Shown here piece by piece: positions 1-12,047 of a stretch of 64,000 nucleotides of DNA. The position numbers and the translations under genes are program-made. Every line of letters starts with the position of its first letter. Position 1 is the first letter of the stretch. The stretch comes from Apostichopus japonicus (Eukaryota; Echinodermata; Holothuroidea; Aspidochirotida; Stichopodidae). The stretch covers positions 24,752,564 to 24,816,563 of the forward strand of contig NC_092571.1 in the NCBI RefSeq assembly GCF_037975245.1, in the 5' to 3' direction. Under the pieces are notes generated by a model that saw nothing but the letters and a program-made list of their open reading frames with translations, was not told the origin of the DNA and did not search any database.

Positions 1-1024
1 CTGCTTCGCTTGAATTTGTACCTTTGTCACTCGCTTCAGTAGTAGCTTCTTGTAACACAGAGAATGTATATTCATCCGTGTAAGACGTATTGAAAACGTT
101 ACCACTACATGTTACGACTATATCAGTCAACCCGCTTTCTGCAACTTCGAAATTTGTCATTGTCAAACATGATATACCTTCTGATACAGCGAACTCAAAC
201 ATCCCTACTTGCGGTGGTACGTCCCAACGAAAATCTGCGTCAGCTGTGAAAGGAACTAAGCGACAACACAACGTCAACTGTTCTTTCCAGCCGACGATAC
301 CATCATTAGAAGAATTGATTCTAACGAAAAGGTTCTCGTAGAAATAAAGAGGTCCAACGGAGCAAGAGAAAAGAGAGGTAGATGGGCCGGGTTCCTCAAC
401 ACCCTCACTTTTGTTCACAAAGCAATTTAGGGTAGTTCCATTATCAGACAGACCAAATGGGTAAAGCCCTTTTAATGTATTTGTGTAATTATTTGATTTC
501 AAAGGAAGTGACGAGATGGTACTCACACTGGAAGTATGGCTACTTAACCATATAGATGTTGTATTTTCTATAGCAGGATACGTACAATGTATGAACACAA
601 AACTAAGCCCTTCTTCAACAAGATACTCTAGTTCTCCATCCCACGTAGTAATGCACTGATCACTGTGATAAACAACAATCTCCAAAGTGTCATTACTGGT
701 AACACTCTCGTTCGGTGCAGTGCATGTGTAGGTACCACTGTCGGTCACTCTCAAAGATCCAAATTTCATTGTGAAAGACTCCTTGGTTAAAACAAATGTC
801 ATATTTTGAACCGAAGGATTTTTAGTTACTTCACCATTATTCACTTCAGCTATTTTGACTTCATTCTTCCACCATGATACATCATCCAGTGTGGTATCAC
901 ATGTCACGTTTAACGGCCGTCCCTCGAAAAGAATTTCATTAATGTGGCTCACAGTCAACTGTTGCACTTGCGCAGACAGCATGGCACAATCTAACGTTAT
1001 AAGTAGGATCAGAAAGGAGAACAT
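1..1024 (-). CDS. Immunoglobulin-superfamily cell-surface or secreted protein (5' part, runs off window)
   Basis: An uninterrupted minus-strand frame runs from ATG at 1024-1022 to the window edge (341 codons, no stop). The protein starts with a hydrophobic signal peptide (MFSFLILLITLDCAMLSA). Three immunoglobulin-like domains follow. Domain 1 (about residues 20-118) has the classical core: Cys in NVTCD, Trp in SWWKN and the DSGTYTC motif before the second Cys. Domain 2 (about 122-220) has IHCTY, SIWLS and TTLNC. Domain 3 (about 225-325) has LTLCCR, FRW and VVTC. A Thr/Ser/Glu-rich stretch (EATTEASDKGTNSSEA) then looks like a membrane-proximal stalk. About ten N-glycosylation sequons fit an extracellular location. 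By family knowledge it would be an adhesion or immune-type receptor, but ligand and orthologue are unknown. All three domains lie in one exon, which is unusual because Ig domains are normally separated by phase-1 introns. The transmembrane and cytoplasmic parts, if any, lie beyond position 1. Confidence 0.85.
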   Translation of the reverse strand, partial: MFSFLILLITLDCAMLSAQVQQLTVSHINEILFEGRPLNVTCDTTLDDVSWWKNEVKIAEVNNGEVTKNPSVQNMTFVLTKESFTMKFGSLRVTDSGTYTCTAPNESVTSNDTLEIVVYHSDQCITTWDGELEYLVEEGLSFVFIHCTYPAIENTTSIWLSSHTSSVSTISSLPLKSNNYTNTLKGLYPFGLSDNGTTLNCFVNKSEGVEEPGPSTSLFSCSVGPLYFYENLFVRINSSNDGIVGWKEQLTLCCRLVPFTADADFRWDVPPQVGMFEFAVSEGISCLTMTNFEVAESGLTDIVVTCSGNVFNTSYTDEYTFSVLQEATTEASDKGTNSSEA

Positions 1025-4000
1025 GATGATAACTTAACTCCAACTGCAGTCAGTTGATATTCCGTCGATCGATCGAAACTCAAATTCTCGGAATAAACAA
1101 CGGTATACTATACTTCGTTTGAAATGGGGCTTTTATTGTTCTATTTCAATGATGACGTTTGGTTGTGCAATTTCATTTACAAATTTCCTTCGTTCTTGAA
1201 CAAGGTTGGCGCACTGATAATACTTCCGGTTAAGGTCGAATGATATTATAACTGTCCGAATAGGGGCAAATCAGTAGATATGGTACTCGGTAACACAAAC
1301 ATCACGTCTTTGAGTACATATTTCAGTTTCCTTAACGTAACGTAACGTAACGTAACGATGACATTTACCCTTTCACGGTAGTTCATATGACAGTAGTAGG
1401 CCTACGTGTTTATCACCTACCGGCTATGTTGTATCGTTTGTTGAGTCAAATGTGGTCCGAACTATGTTAGGTTAGGAAAATTTGGAAACAATGCTCCGCC
1501 ATTTTCTCATGCACCACAATGTTTTCACCGTTACTGAAACGCAAAGGTTTTTCGTTAATATTTATCCCACAAACGCTGTTTCTCTAACATTTTGCTTTCG
1601 TGTGCGAAGCAAATCAATGTAGAAAATAAAGTTTCCTTGTTCCGCAAATTTGTTAACACTGACTGTTCCAATTTGCACGTATAGGCGACATCGAGTCTTA
1701 GACGTCTTGCGGCATGTTGTACATTTTTCTTTCAGCAATCTTCGAAGAAATTCAAGACACAATCGCTTTATATACCAAACAACAACAAAATCATAAATCT
1801 GACCAGATGTAATATATTGGCTGTTAAAAAACCAATAACGAAGATATTAATTGTCGTAAATTCTCTTTAGAAAAAAAATGCTGAGGTATATAATAGTCCG
1901 ACTTCCATTCTTTGTGATGTTTGTTTCAAGATTTCGCTAAGTTTTAGTTGGCACAATTCACGGCAGCATTGCAATGCCAGTATTCTGTTGTGTTACTTCA
2001 ATACAGTACGTGGGATGCCGACGAGACAACAGTTGAGACTATAAATGTAGAAAACTCCAACCAAATCACCAACGTTGATTGGTATCTCTGACACACCGTA
2101 TGAAAATGGACACATCTTATTAAAAAGTATCATTGCCAAAAAACATACTGGTTACTTGCCAAACTAACGACAAAAGGTATACGAGTTTTCAGCGACCTTC
2201 ACGCATCGATGAATTTATAAAATGGGTACATCATCATTGAAATCAGTTCAGTATAAACGTTTCACAAGGAAGGAGTCTACAGACTTGTATGCTGTTTAAC
2301 TTTGTGTGGTTTCTGTGCAGGCAGTAGGTGTACAGACACTAAATAATGACTAGTAAAAGGGCACCCTACAATCCACCCAGAGTTCATACCTACCAGGAAC
2401 TAGCACTGACGTGGTATTATGTATATTTCGATGGCAACAAGTCTTTAAGGTAGCATACTCCATATAGTTTCCCCGTTGACTTACACACTAAATCATTAAA
2501 GTAATGTAGTCGCTACTTCCTTGTAGAAGTTCTCACTAGCTAAACCCGATAACTGACAAGTTTGGCCACTCATGGCACCTACAATTTTACGTATTATGAC
2601 CCTGAAGATTTTTTTGTCGCTATGAGAACCCTGAAATTTTCGTCACTTGCAGAGCAAGCCTCGTTACTTATCGGTAATCAATTTCAAATGCTGATCCTGG
2701 GAGGCCTAAAGTGATCTATACTGCGTCAAATTTTGCAGCGCATAGGCCTATACTTCCATTTGTGTTCTCGAAATCCAAGCCACAACCAATCCTGATTGAT
2801 AACATACCCCCCCCCACCCACCCCCTCCCCCCAAAGTTCTCCTGTGGCTTTTTCGGCACTTCTTCTAAGAACACTATGGCGGATTGGTATAGACTCTAAA
2901 TGGAGTATGACACCATAAAATTTCAACTTAACAAACATCGTCGGCTCGCCAATGAAAACGGTTGTAGTACCTAGTTAAGGATACAATCAAATTAGTTTCA
3001 AGGAAATTCAATACACAAATATTTTAATCAACCACACTTTCAATAGACTGGCTTATATTGTAAGTAAATATCCATGGTGAACTGAAGTGGGAAGTTAAAA
3101 GTTTCAGAATTGGCAAATACTTGTCAAAGGCGACAACAAAAGAAAGTCCCCCTTATGATGGATAATTGAACATATCAATAGTGGGAAAAACTAAAAATTT
3201 GTACAATTTGCAAAGAAAATTCCACAGAAAATATTACCCGGTTGTCACTGTATTTCTTATCAGTGGTGGAAAAAATATATATACAGAATGTTTTTTTTAC
3301 AAAACTTAACTTGCTGGATTTTATCAAAGCAGTAACTGACAATGTGGCCTAAACCAGAGAGAGGCATGTACAAATAATTTCAAACTTAAGGATAGGCTTA
3401 ATAAACTGCACTTTGCATTGTAATTGTATCTTTCAAAATCATCTGGGACACCATACTGGTCCGGCAAAGAATAGATAAGCAACCAGAAAACATATTTTGA
3501 TACTACAGTCTCTTAAAATCTGAAACAATACTACATAAAATGAGTATAACACAAAATTTTTGTAGACCGTTAAAAACCACTGCTATCCGTCCTGGTTTGT
3601 TTTTCTGTAACACTTTTTAATTTTTGACAAATGATGATCTCTTGAACAATTATGGCTCATCAGTTAAAGTGACTAGACCTTTAAGTTTAATACCCATACC
3701 AGAAGGTCAGTTAATCCTCAGATGCAACACAAACCTCAATGGCAAAACATAAAGCGGTTTATGGACTCACATGGCATATTTACAATGTGCTACAAATTGG
3801 TGAAGGGCAAACGGTATCGGACGTCGTCCAAGGGTGCTCTCTTGTTTACATGAAATTATGAGAACATCGTTTTGGTTCAGATATTAGAATTTCTCAAAGC
3901 AATGGATTAACATTAACATTTACGCCTGTACTGAGGAGCTTACTTCATAGTCAAATTATCCATTTCATAAATTAAGCATAATTTAAGCTGAATATAGTGA

Positions 4001-4574
4001 AAACCAGAATAGCTATAGAAACATAACTATTACTCATTACTATTACTCAATTAGTTTTTTGGCTTTCTATGGAAACATGGAAACTTATCAAGAAAAAAAT
4101 TATGCCTAAATTCATCCGTTTTAACACATACTTTTGTGGATTGGACTGAATGGTTAGTAATTCTTCCTACTGTAGGAGCAACCAAACGGTTGTTATTATA
4201 TATATTGCTTGAGTGAGGGGTACGGATAGATGTGCAAATACTACATGAATTTAGTCTGATTGGTACAAACTGACACTGTCCTGCAAAATGCTACGTTAAC
4301 CAAAGAGGGCACTTTCTATTCAACTCACAACCAGATCAGCTGGCTGTAGAAGCTACTTCATACCATCTACTACATACACTGACTTAATTTTCAAACAATT
4401 TTTGTTGTCTCTACCAGTCCTGCAGAAGCACTTTCGTTCAAATTTGAACCACTTTTTTCCCGGATTTCTACCAACATGGACACTCTGCTGCATCTTGCAG
4501 GCACTGTTGGATAACCAACTTGCTTCATTCTTTTGTTGATTGTCCTTCTTGCGATTACTAACTCAGTAAATACT
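1025..4574. other. Intergenic region between the Ig-like gene and BCAS2, including the BCAS2 3' UTR
   Basis: I see no convincing coding exon here. The part next to 1024 should hold the promoter of the minus-strand Ig-like gene. A short pentamer array of the CGTAA type lies at about 1333-1357, and a poly-C tract lies at about 2806-2832. The segment just below 4574 is expected to be the BCAS2 3' untranslated region, but I could not fix its polyadenylation site. Confidence 0.5.
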
Positions 4575-7500
4575 TCAGAGCAGTTCTTCCGGATAATCCT
4601 CGGCTCTAAACTCCACCCTCTGTATCTCCTGCTGGGGTTCCTCGGTCTCTTCCTTCTCCTTCTTGCGTGGCTGGTCCTCATCAATCTCGATGACGTCATC
4701 CCTGTCATCCCCCCTTCTCCTCTTCTTCTTCTTTTGTCGGAGCTCTTCCTGCCTCTTCTTCATCTTCTCTAGCTCCTGTTCCAGATCTTGACAGGCTCGC
4801 TCGATTTCGTAATTCTTGGTGACAAGCTTTACCCAACTGTGATACCAAGAATGTAACGAAAATGTAAATTTGTAGGTTAAGAAAATGGAATACCGGAAGA
4901 TGAAAAAGAAAGGCAGAAGATAGTACACATGTTATATCTAAACTGTCGTTCTGCAAAGACAATTTTAATGGCTGAAAAATCAGCTTCTCTGTTCAGGCCA
5001 AAACATTTAATCGTAATCTCTTTTGCTATGCTGCAAACTAATAGGCTTTTTAAATAATATTTGTTTAGCTTCATTTAGACAACAGGGTCCAACATGATGA
5101 AATTCTCTAAAACTTGATACCCTTTTGTTTTAAACTTTTCTTTTAATGAAGTCGAGTCACATAGAGTGATAAGAGGGTCATGAATTTTGCAAATCAACAA
5201 TGAAAGCCAAAGACTTACCTCTCTTGTAGTACCTTCAGGGTCTTACCTGCTTCCATCTGCACGAAAAAACAAATACAAAAACATAAAGAATAACATAGGA
5301 ACACTACGAAAGAGATGAAGCTACATATTCTAAACAAAAAAAGCGAAGGGCTGAATAATGTAACATGAAATACAAAATAATGATCCAGAGAAGAAGAAAT
5401 AATGAAAATGGTAAAAACAACTAATGCAGCCGACACAAATTAAGGCAGTCAGACATATAAAAATAAAACAACAGGAAATTGTAAAGGAAGGATCAGGAAT
5501 CAAAAGTGATTAAGCAACAAACAAAATAAAAATCAAACTAATTAAGCTGGACACACAAAATTACAAAGCAGTAAACTCATTAAATGAAGCAGGGAAAACA
5601 AACTCATCAAAAACTAATGACACAGGAAACATAACAAAACTGTGCAAGGCTTGTTAAACAATATTCTCTTCTTTAGATAGATTAAAAATAGATTGAACAT
5701 ATAATATATTGGGACAGGTCAATGTGCAGTCCTCTCATTTTGAGTAGGGAAGCTGATGATGGATCTTTGTATCTTTCAAAGCAAGTAATAATTGCTTATA
5801 AAATATCCAAGCACAAAGTCAATGGTTTTGCTTATTAATTATAACGTGACAATGATAAAATTAACATATCCTCATCAGTTACAACATCAAAGACAAACAA
5901 CAAGCAAAATTTAAATCATCCGCAAGCGATTATTAAGAATAGCGGTCACAACAATTCTGACCTGATCATTTTTTCTGTTCCAGTTGATTTCTTGAATCTG
6001 TTTTCTCAATGCTTGAAGCTGTTTCTGGGCACAATCTAACATTTTTGTGAGTAAACTGCAGGAGATAAGAAATATATAAACTTACTTAAGTAATAAATGT
6101 GTGGATGCAACTTATTGTGGTTGGCATTTTTAGTAGGTACAGTAGAAGATATTCATATAATTAATGGAAATGGGTCATGTCATATACAGAATGGACAAAG
6201 AACATTATGTCCATCCTCCCTCTAATCTTCTTGACATGTAATTAAGAAATGGAACACCAACATTCAAGTATCTTACTGTGTCAAAAGTCAGACAATGGGG
6301 GGGGGGGGGTGGGGGGCAGTATCAGCACAGGTTGAGTAGAGTTACAATAAGACATCAGCACAGAATAGGCACCGCTGGTCGGCAGATATAACGTCTGTTC
6401 TTATGTTATTGATTCAGTCTTACTTCAGTGGAAGTTGCTGCTTCTGCTGCTGTGTTTTTTCTTGATACAATGTCTAAATTTAACATGTCTTACTGTATTT
6501 TGACAGATTGCCGCAGTGCCTACCTTTAACAGAGTGCCTCAAATTGCATTAAAAAACAGTGTTGATATAATATAATGCACACCATGAAACATAGTTAGAA
6601 TGTTTTTTTGCACTGATGGTAGGAAACCTACCTATCCTGTTGGAAGATATGCTTCCAGCAATCTGGTGATTAAGTGCAAAATGCCATCTAAAATCACAAT
6701 CAAACATGTAACTTACTCATTGTGTATCCTCCACGTTAGACTGCCGTACTTTGATAAAAGTTCCAAGTTTGCAACTCTGTGAAATGAATAAACCAAAATC
6801 AAATCATCATTAAGCACAAGAAGAAAAAAACATGTAGTGATTTATTCAAGTCTTGATTTTCATCGATAACCTTACAGCATCATCAAGCTTGCTATCAAAT
6901 ATTCTAGGAAGTCAGACTATGCTCACCCAAGATCAAATTTCCACAAGCATTTTACTGCCAGTCTAAAAGTATTTTACTTGTGCTATTATTCTATTTTAAT
7001 AAGGACTGGGACTTATTTGGAGGACCAGAGCCACTAGGGAAGTAATTTTTCTACAAATTCTTTAGTATGGGTGAAAGTCTGGGCCAATCGCCTGATAACC
7101 TCAAAGAATTTGATATCCCTTAGAATGCTCTAAAAACAATTTTTGACTGAGCACTTCTAACTCCACGGCTTAATTGATGATGATGTACTGTAATCTTTGG
7201 AATTCAGTTCCAAATAGCCTTAGGAACTCTCCTACGTTTTCTCATTTTAAAAGCAAGTTGAAGACAAATCTCTTCCGTCAAGCTTTTCCCGATTCATAGA
7301 TTTCTTTCATGTGTATCTTTTGTCCTTGTGCGCTCTGAGTTCTTTGGAAGATTTTGCACCCCTGGCGCCTTATAAGTACCATTTATTATTATTATTATTA
7401 TCTCTTTAGTGCAGGCCTTAATGCTGCTGAGAGTTCATTGTTTTATACATTTCCATAAATCAACCAAAACATGTTTTTTCAACTTCATATTTAAACAGAG

Positions 7501-8787
7501 CATCCTTGGATGACATTCATTACAATTTGTCCTTGACAAATTTGCAATGAATTGTGAACATGTCATTTTGAGTCATACATGACCTACTGATATGTATGTT
7601 AGGACTATGAAGACAAGCCACAGATGTTCAAAAGGGTCACTCTCAAAATCAAAGGTGTTAACCTAATCATCTTACAATATATATCGTAATTAAATTGGTA
7701 TCTAAGGACCCCCATGTTACTAACCTGTCCGACTCAATTCAAATTTATTTTCGCACATGCACACAAAATTTAATGCACTGTCGTTATTATATAAAATTAC
7801 AACGGTTACACATGATGGACACTAGAAGTACAGAATTTGGGTAACAGAGCTAGTGATCAAGAGAGGAAGCAGAACAAGGACACAGGAGAAAGGATGTTAC
7901 CTCTCTGCTTGGTGCTCCAACTGTGCCATTGAATTCTCTACACACTCTGTCCAAGCAGAATGGTCATTTTGGCGTCCAATTGGAGGTGGTGGCAATTCGT
8001 ACCTGGGAAAAAATGGAAAGCACAATACAATGATCGTTAGGTCTATAAATATGTAATGTTTAATCCTAAAGAAAGCAAACAATTCCACAACACTGGATCA
8101 AGTGTCATGGTAGGCTGATTTCACAACTTAACCTCACAAGACACAATTATCCATTACAAACGTTTTCAGTAAGGGGAATCTTTTACCTTTTCATACTCAG
8201 TGACTCCATAGGTAACCGAGATGACATTCTCTCAAATTCCCTTTTCAACAATTCAGTCTCAAATGGTAGTTGATCGATTGGGGTCAGCAACTCCAAGTAG
8301 TTCTTGGTTGGTCTGTACCTCCTTGTTTCTTCTTCTATGAGAGCATATGCCTGCAATCAAAATGGTTAATTTCTTTCTCAAAATTAATTTAGCATCAATA
8401 TTAACAAGTGTAGTTAGCTCGGTAATGCTATAATCTCATAGATTTCACATTCAAATTGTTGCACAATTGTTATCATAAAAAATAGGTTACGGTACATACA
8501 CTGCACTGCAGTATGCTAGGCTTACTTCAGGCTATGGAAAGTTAGTTAAGCTCAACTACTAGAATTATTAGACCTGGATTAGGTCCAGGGCTTAACTTGT
8601 TTAGAACTTGACTAGTAATACTACTAATACTAATAAAGTGGTACTGTACTGTAGGCGAGTGTTACTGCAGTGGTACTTATTGTCACTTGTCAGGTTAGAA
8701 ACAAATTCTCACCGCCTCTTTAATCCCTGGCTCGTCATAACCCTGGTCATAATACGGTAAGGCATCGATGAAAACCTCCCCGGCCAT
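4575..8787 (-). CDS. BCAS2: BCAS2/SPF27, PRP19 (NineTeen) complex splicing factor, seven exons
   Basis: Core subunit of the PRP19-CDC5L complex, which activates the spliceosome in the nucleus. Coding exons, in transcription order: 8713-8787, 8187-8350, 7901-8002, 6717-6776, 5962-6055, 5219-5256 and 4575-4836. All introns are GT-AG and the phases join without a break, giving 264 residues. Family landmarks seen: [17 protein letters not shown] at the start, [36 protein letters not shown], the helical [14 protein letters not shown] segment and [10 protein letters not shown]. These match the animal BCAS2 proteins almost position for position up to about residue 210. The remaining 50 or so residues are an unusual extension: a basic KKKKRRR cluster, an acidic stretch with VIEIDED, then a charged tail ending EDYPEELL. 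Vertebrate BCAS2 (225 residues) lacks this. The start codon is fixed by alignment with the family. The gene is head-to-head with the Kelch gene at 10185. Confidence 0.96.
6296..6320. repeat. Poly-G tract in BCAS2 intron 4
   Basis: A long G run, broken by a single T, lies within the intron between coding exons 4 and 5. It is one of many G/C homopolymer tracts in this window. Confidence 0.9.
7190..7402 (+). mobile_element. 5'-truncated non-LTR retrotransposon tail in BCAS2 intron 3
   Basis: Frame 7198-7299 reads [12 protein letters not shown], then [14 protein letters not shown] and a stop (TAG at 7297-7299). This is the typical last block of a CR1/RTE-like reverse-transcriptase ORF2. A short 3' UTR with GCGCTCTGAG follows, then a TTA-triplet repeat tail at about 7381-7401. 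Everything upstream of the ORF2 end is missing, so this is a dead copy. It lies on the opposite strand to BCAS2. Related fragments occur at 20.5 and 40.5 kb. Confidence 0.7.
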
Positions 8788-10133
8788 AATTCGTAAAAAT
8801 ACTCGGGTTTCTGCGTTGACTTTCTAACAATCTAAGTTAACAACAACTTCTGAAGCCGATAATATATGTATATTAACATGTAGGCATCAGTGCTTAACCA
8901 CGCGCTCCTCCGTACATGAAATACTGACATACCTAATCCACGAAACTCTTTTTACAAAACCTAGATTGCCAGATTGTCTATAAAAAAAATTTATTCAATA
9001 TCTGCAATAAAAGTATTTATTTAACAATTAAATTTTTACGTGATATAATTTGATTTTTAAGGATTAAATATATTTTATTGCTTTTAAATTCTATTTAAAA
9101 TAATGCTCATTGAAATTTGCTCTCAAAAAGTTCTGATTCTCCTAAGAAATTTGAACATTTTTGTACATCACAGAAATTTCTGTGGTGTACATTCCTCTCA
9201 CAGTAAACTACCACTAGTTAGCACTAAGCAACGTATGTAAACGTCTGTGCACTGAAAGTTGAAATTGTGATCGTGACTAACTGACATCAATACAACAACA
9301 CAGCTAGCTATACAATATTGCCTACACAAAAAGTAGGCTAGTTGGACATTTGAGTTAGGCGTAGGCCTATGACTAAACAGAGGTCGGGATACCAGTGATG
9401 GAATAACAACTTGCAAAAGAACACCGAAGACGAACATTCAGTAATGAGAGAGCAGGTAAATTGCTTAATTAGACTAATGGCGGGCCATATTTAGGCATAC
9501 AGTAGGGCTAATTATAGACCACAGAGTTAAAAGAATATTACTTGGTGGAGTATATATAAAACAATGGATTAACATTAACTGTAGTATCTTGCCGAGAGAC
9601 CAATATCTTTATCACACTAACCTTACTGGACCATTCCAGAAGTACTAGTATCTTGAAAATGGTTACTGTAATAAACTATTGTTTGGCTATTTATAAGAAA
9701 CATTAACCAGCCCTCTAGTTTTCCTTTTGTTTCTGCCAGACTGTGGCATATTAACACAGATATTTTGCCGTAAATATAGGCACCTACTGCCTATGTTAAT
9801 GAGTCCTGTGCAACATTTTTTGTAAAGCTTTGGTCTTTTGAAAGTTGCATACTGTACACAGTATGTTTAGGTTTACAGTAAAATTTTGACTGGCTCCATT
9901 ATTCCTAACCTCCATTGTCCTAAGAAGTACTCTGTCAAATGTACTCATGCATATGAGCAAGTAGATTTATAAAATTCATTTTGCCAATTTCAAACCAATC
10001 AGCCAAATAATAGCAAGTGATATGCTTATTTTTTTGTGATATGATTGGGTATATAAGAATTAGTTAGAAAATAGTTCCATTTGTTATTTTTCTGATATGT
10101 TTTTTTTTGCCCCTCTGCCTCTCTTTCATTTAG
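8788..10133. promoter_or_regulatory. Head-to-head intergenic region between BCAS2 (minus) and the Kelch gene (plus)
   Basis: About 1.4 kb separates the BCAS2 start codon from the Kelch coding exon. Both promoters must lie here. No TATA box or other element could be assigned with confidence. A pyrimidine run ending in CATTTAG at about 10090-10133 looks like a 3' splice site, so the Kelch coding exon probably begins at 10134 and a non-coding 5' exon lies upstream. Confidence 0.45.
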
Positions 10134-10184
10134 ACAAATGTTCAACCAATGTGAAACAACACGGATGTACTAACAAGCAGTAGA

Positions 10185-12047
10185 ATGGATTCTAGTACCA
10201 CGAAGAAAACAACTCCAGATCAGAAGATGCAGTGTTTGGAACACGCACCTGATCTTCTTCACGGACTCCACCAACTATGGAAGCAAAGAATCTTGTGTGA
10301 TTGTACCGTCCTTGTTGGAAGTTACCACATATCTGTACAGAAGGTGGTTCTAGCCTCCTGCAGCGAATATTTTCGCACAATTTTTACAGAAAGTGAGGAC
10401 GTGAAGGAAGTGAAGCTCAATGGTCAACTGACACAAGATGGGCTGGATTTGGTTCTTGAGTACATGTACACTTCTAAGATCGTCCTTACCCTGGGAAATA
10501 TCAAGAGAGTCCTAAATACCGCTCTTCAGTTGCGTATGCCAAAACTGACAGGACTCTGTGCTCGTTACTTAATAAAGATGGTGAACTTGGAGAACTGCGT
10601 CCCCATTTTGCAGTTATCGAACACATTCCAGCTGACAGAATTCCAGCACTTGAAAGCCCATGCACAAGACTTCATAGCTGACAACTTGGTGGAAGTCTCA
10701 GAGACGACCACCTTTCAGAAGCTCACCGCAGACGAACTCTCACAGATCTTGTCTCAGGATAGAGTCGGTACGACGTCGGAATTCCAGCTGTTCAAAATTG
10801 CTGCAAAGTGGATCACTCATGATAAAGCCGGCAGAGTACTCCACGCACCGGCGATCATCAAACACATCCGATTCCCGTTAATCAAAAGTAAAGACCTGGT
10901 CGATCACGTCCAATCCTACGATTTCATGCTTGAGCAGGAGGAATGCCACCATTTCTTATTGCAAGCGTTGAATTACCATCTCATCCCACAGCGGCAACAC
11001 TCATTCCAGATTCCTCGCAACAGGTTCAGATCCAGCAACGACGTGGCCGTCGCTGTCGGGGGTGAGCTTCCCCGTCAGACGGTCAGTGGGCAGGTTCTAG
11101 TGTTCGATGAAAGCAAAGCTATTTGGAAACACCTTACAGACATGCCTTTGAAGAGGGTCGACCATTGTGTGGCTGTATTGAATGACTTTATGTATGTAGC
11201 CGGTGGGCAAGTGTCCCTCAACTCCAACGGCAAAGAGAGCATCGGGACGCTCCACAGGTATGACCCTAGGGTCAATACCTGGCTTCAAATGTGCCCAATG
11301 CAGCAGAGAAGGGCCTTCTTCCACCTCTCTGCCTGCGACGGTTTGCTCTACGCAGTGGGTGGTAAGAACGAACAAGGAGCGTTAGCCTCTGCGGAGGTCT
11401 ACGATGCTGCCAAGAACAGGTGGAAGTTTATTGCCAGCTTGAACAAACCCACTTACGCGTTAGCAGGGAGCATCCTAATGGACCAAATTCACGTCTGCGG
11501 CGGGTTTTCGAACAGGACGTTTCAAAAGTCTTTCTTGGTGTACGACAAGCGACGTGACGAATGGCACACGAAGAGACCTCTCTGTAATGCGAGGGGCTTC
11601 CACATGATGTGCACCCTAAAGGACAAGTTGTATGTGTTGGGCGGTAACCAGCTGAACGTGATGGGCGAGCGTGTAGACGTCAGTAGCATGGAGCGGTACT
11701 CCATCGATGTGGACGAGTGGATCACCATATCTCCAATGATGTGCGGTCTGAGCATGGCGGGTATCACCACCATCGACCAGAAGAGGATCTTCGTCGTCGG
11801 GGGTTACAACGGACAAAGCAGACTGCGAGAGAAAGACGTACAGGCGTACAGTGCTGAAAAGGATGAGTGGGATGTTTTGGGAGAACTCCCTCAGCCCGGA
11901 CTACGCATGGCATGCTGCACTCTGGTTCTTCCGAGGTCCGTATTTAGGGAAGATTTCTCGCAGGACTATTCCTCACATGATTCCTCGATTGTGAACAACT
12001 CACAGATCAGCTTGTCTCATTCCTTGGCATCGACGTTAACCAGATGA
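10185..12047 (+). CDS. BTB-BACK-Kelch protein, KLHL26-like substrate adaptor for a CUL3 ubiquitin ligase
   Basis: An intronless coding exon of 620 codons. Residues about 30-135 form the BTB domain (ILCDCTVLVGSYHISVQ, then LASCSEYFRTIF). Residues about 140-250 form the BACK domain. Six Kelch repeats follow (about 285-595), each marked by a double glycine: AVGGEL, VAGGQ, AVGGKN, VCGGF, VLGGN and VVGGYNG. The block HIRFPLIKSKDLVDHVQ and the ALNYHLIPQRQHSFQ linker resemble KLHL26, and more distantly KLHL9/13/32/36, so I place it in that clade without a firm symbol. By family knowledge such proteins bind CUL3 through BTB-BACK and recruit substrates through the Kelch propeller; the substrate here is unknown. 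The serine-rich tail after residue 595 is not conserved. The start is the first in-frame ATG, just ahead of the BTB domain. Candidate polyadenylation signals AATAAA lie at 12301 and further downstream. Confidence 0.95.
   Translation: MDSSTTKKTTPDQKMQCLEHAPDLLHGLHQLWKQRILCDCTVLVGSYHISVQKVVLASCSEYFRTIFTESEDVKEVKLNGQLTQDGLDLVLEYMYTSKIVLTLGNIKRVLNTALQLRMPKLTGLCARYLIKMVNLENCVPILQLSNTFQLTEFQHLKAHAQDFIADNLVEVSETTTFQKLTADELSQILSQDRVGTTSEFQLFKIAAKWITHDKAGRVLHAPAIIKHIRFPLIKSKDLVDHVQSYDFMLEQEECHHFLLQALNYHLIPQRQHSFQIPRNRFRSSNDVAVAVGGELPRQTVSGQVLVFDESKAIWKHLTDMPLKRVDHCVAVLNDFMYVAGGQVSLNSNGKESIGTLHRYDPRVNTWLQMCPMQQRRAFFHLSACDGLLYAVGGKNEQGALASAEVYDAAKNRWKFIASLNKPTYALAGSILMDQIHVCGGFSNRTFQKSFLVYDKRRDEWHTKRPLCNARGFHMMCTLKDKLYVLGGNQLNVMGERVDVSSMERYSIDVDEWITISPMMCGLSMAGITTIDQKRIFVVGGYNGQSRLREKDVQAYSAEKDEWDVLGELPQPGLRMACCTLVLPRSVFREDFSQDYSSHDSSIVNNSQISLSHSLASTLTR

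Noticed and set aside
4391-4962. Other minus- and plus-strand frames over the BCAS2 last exon
   Set aside because: They are shadow frames of BCAS2 exon 7 or read through its intron.
11075-11816. Antisense frames of 66-92 codons under the Kelch gene
   Set aside because: They mirror the strong codon bias of the Kelch exon and have no family features.
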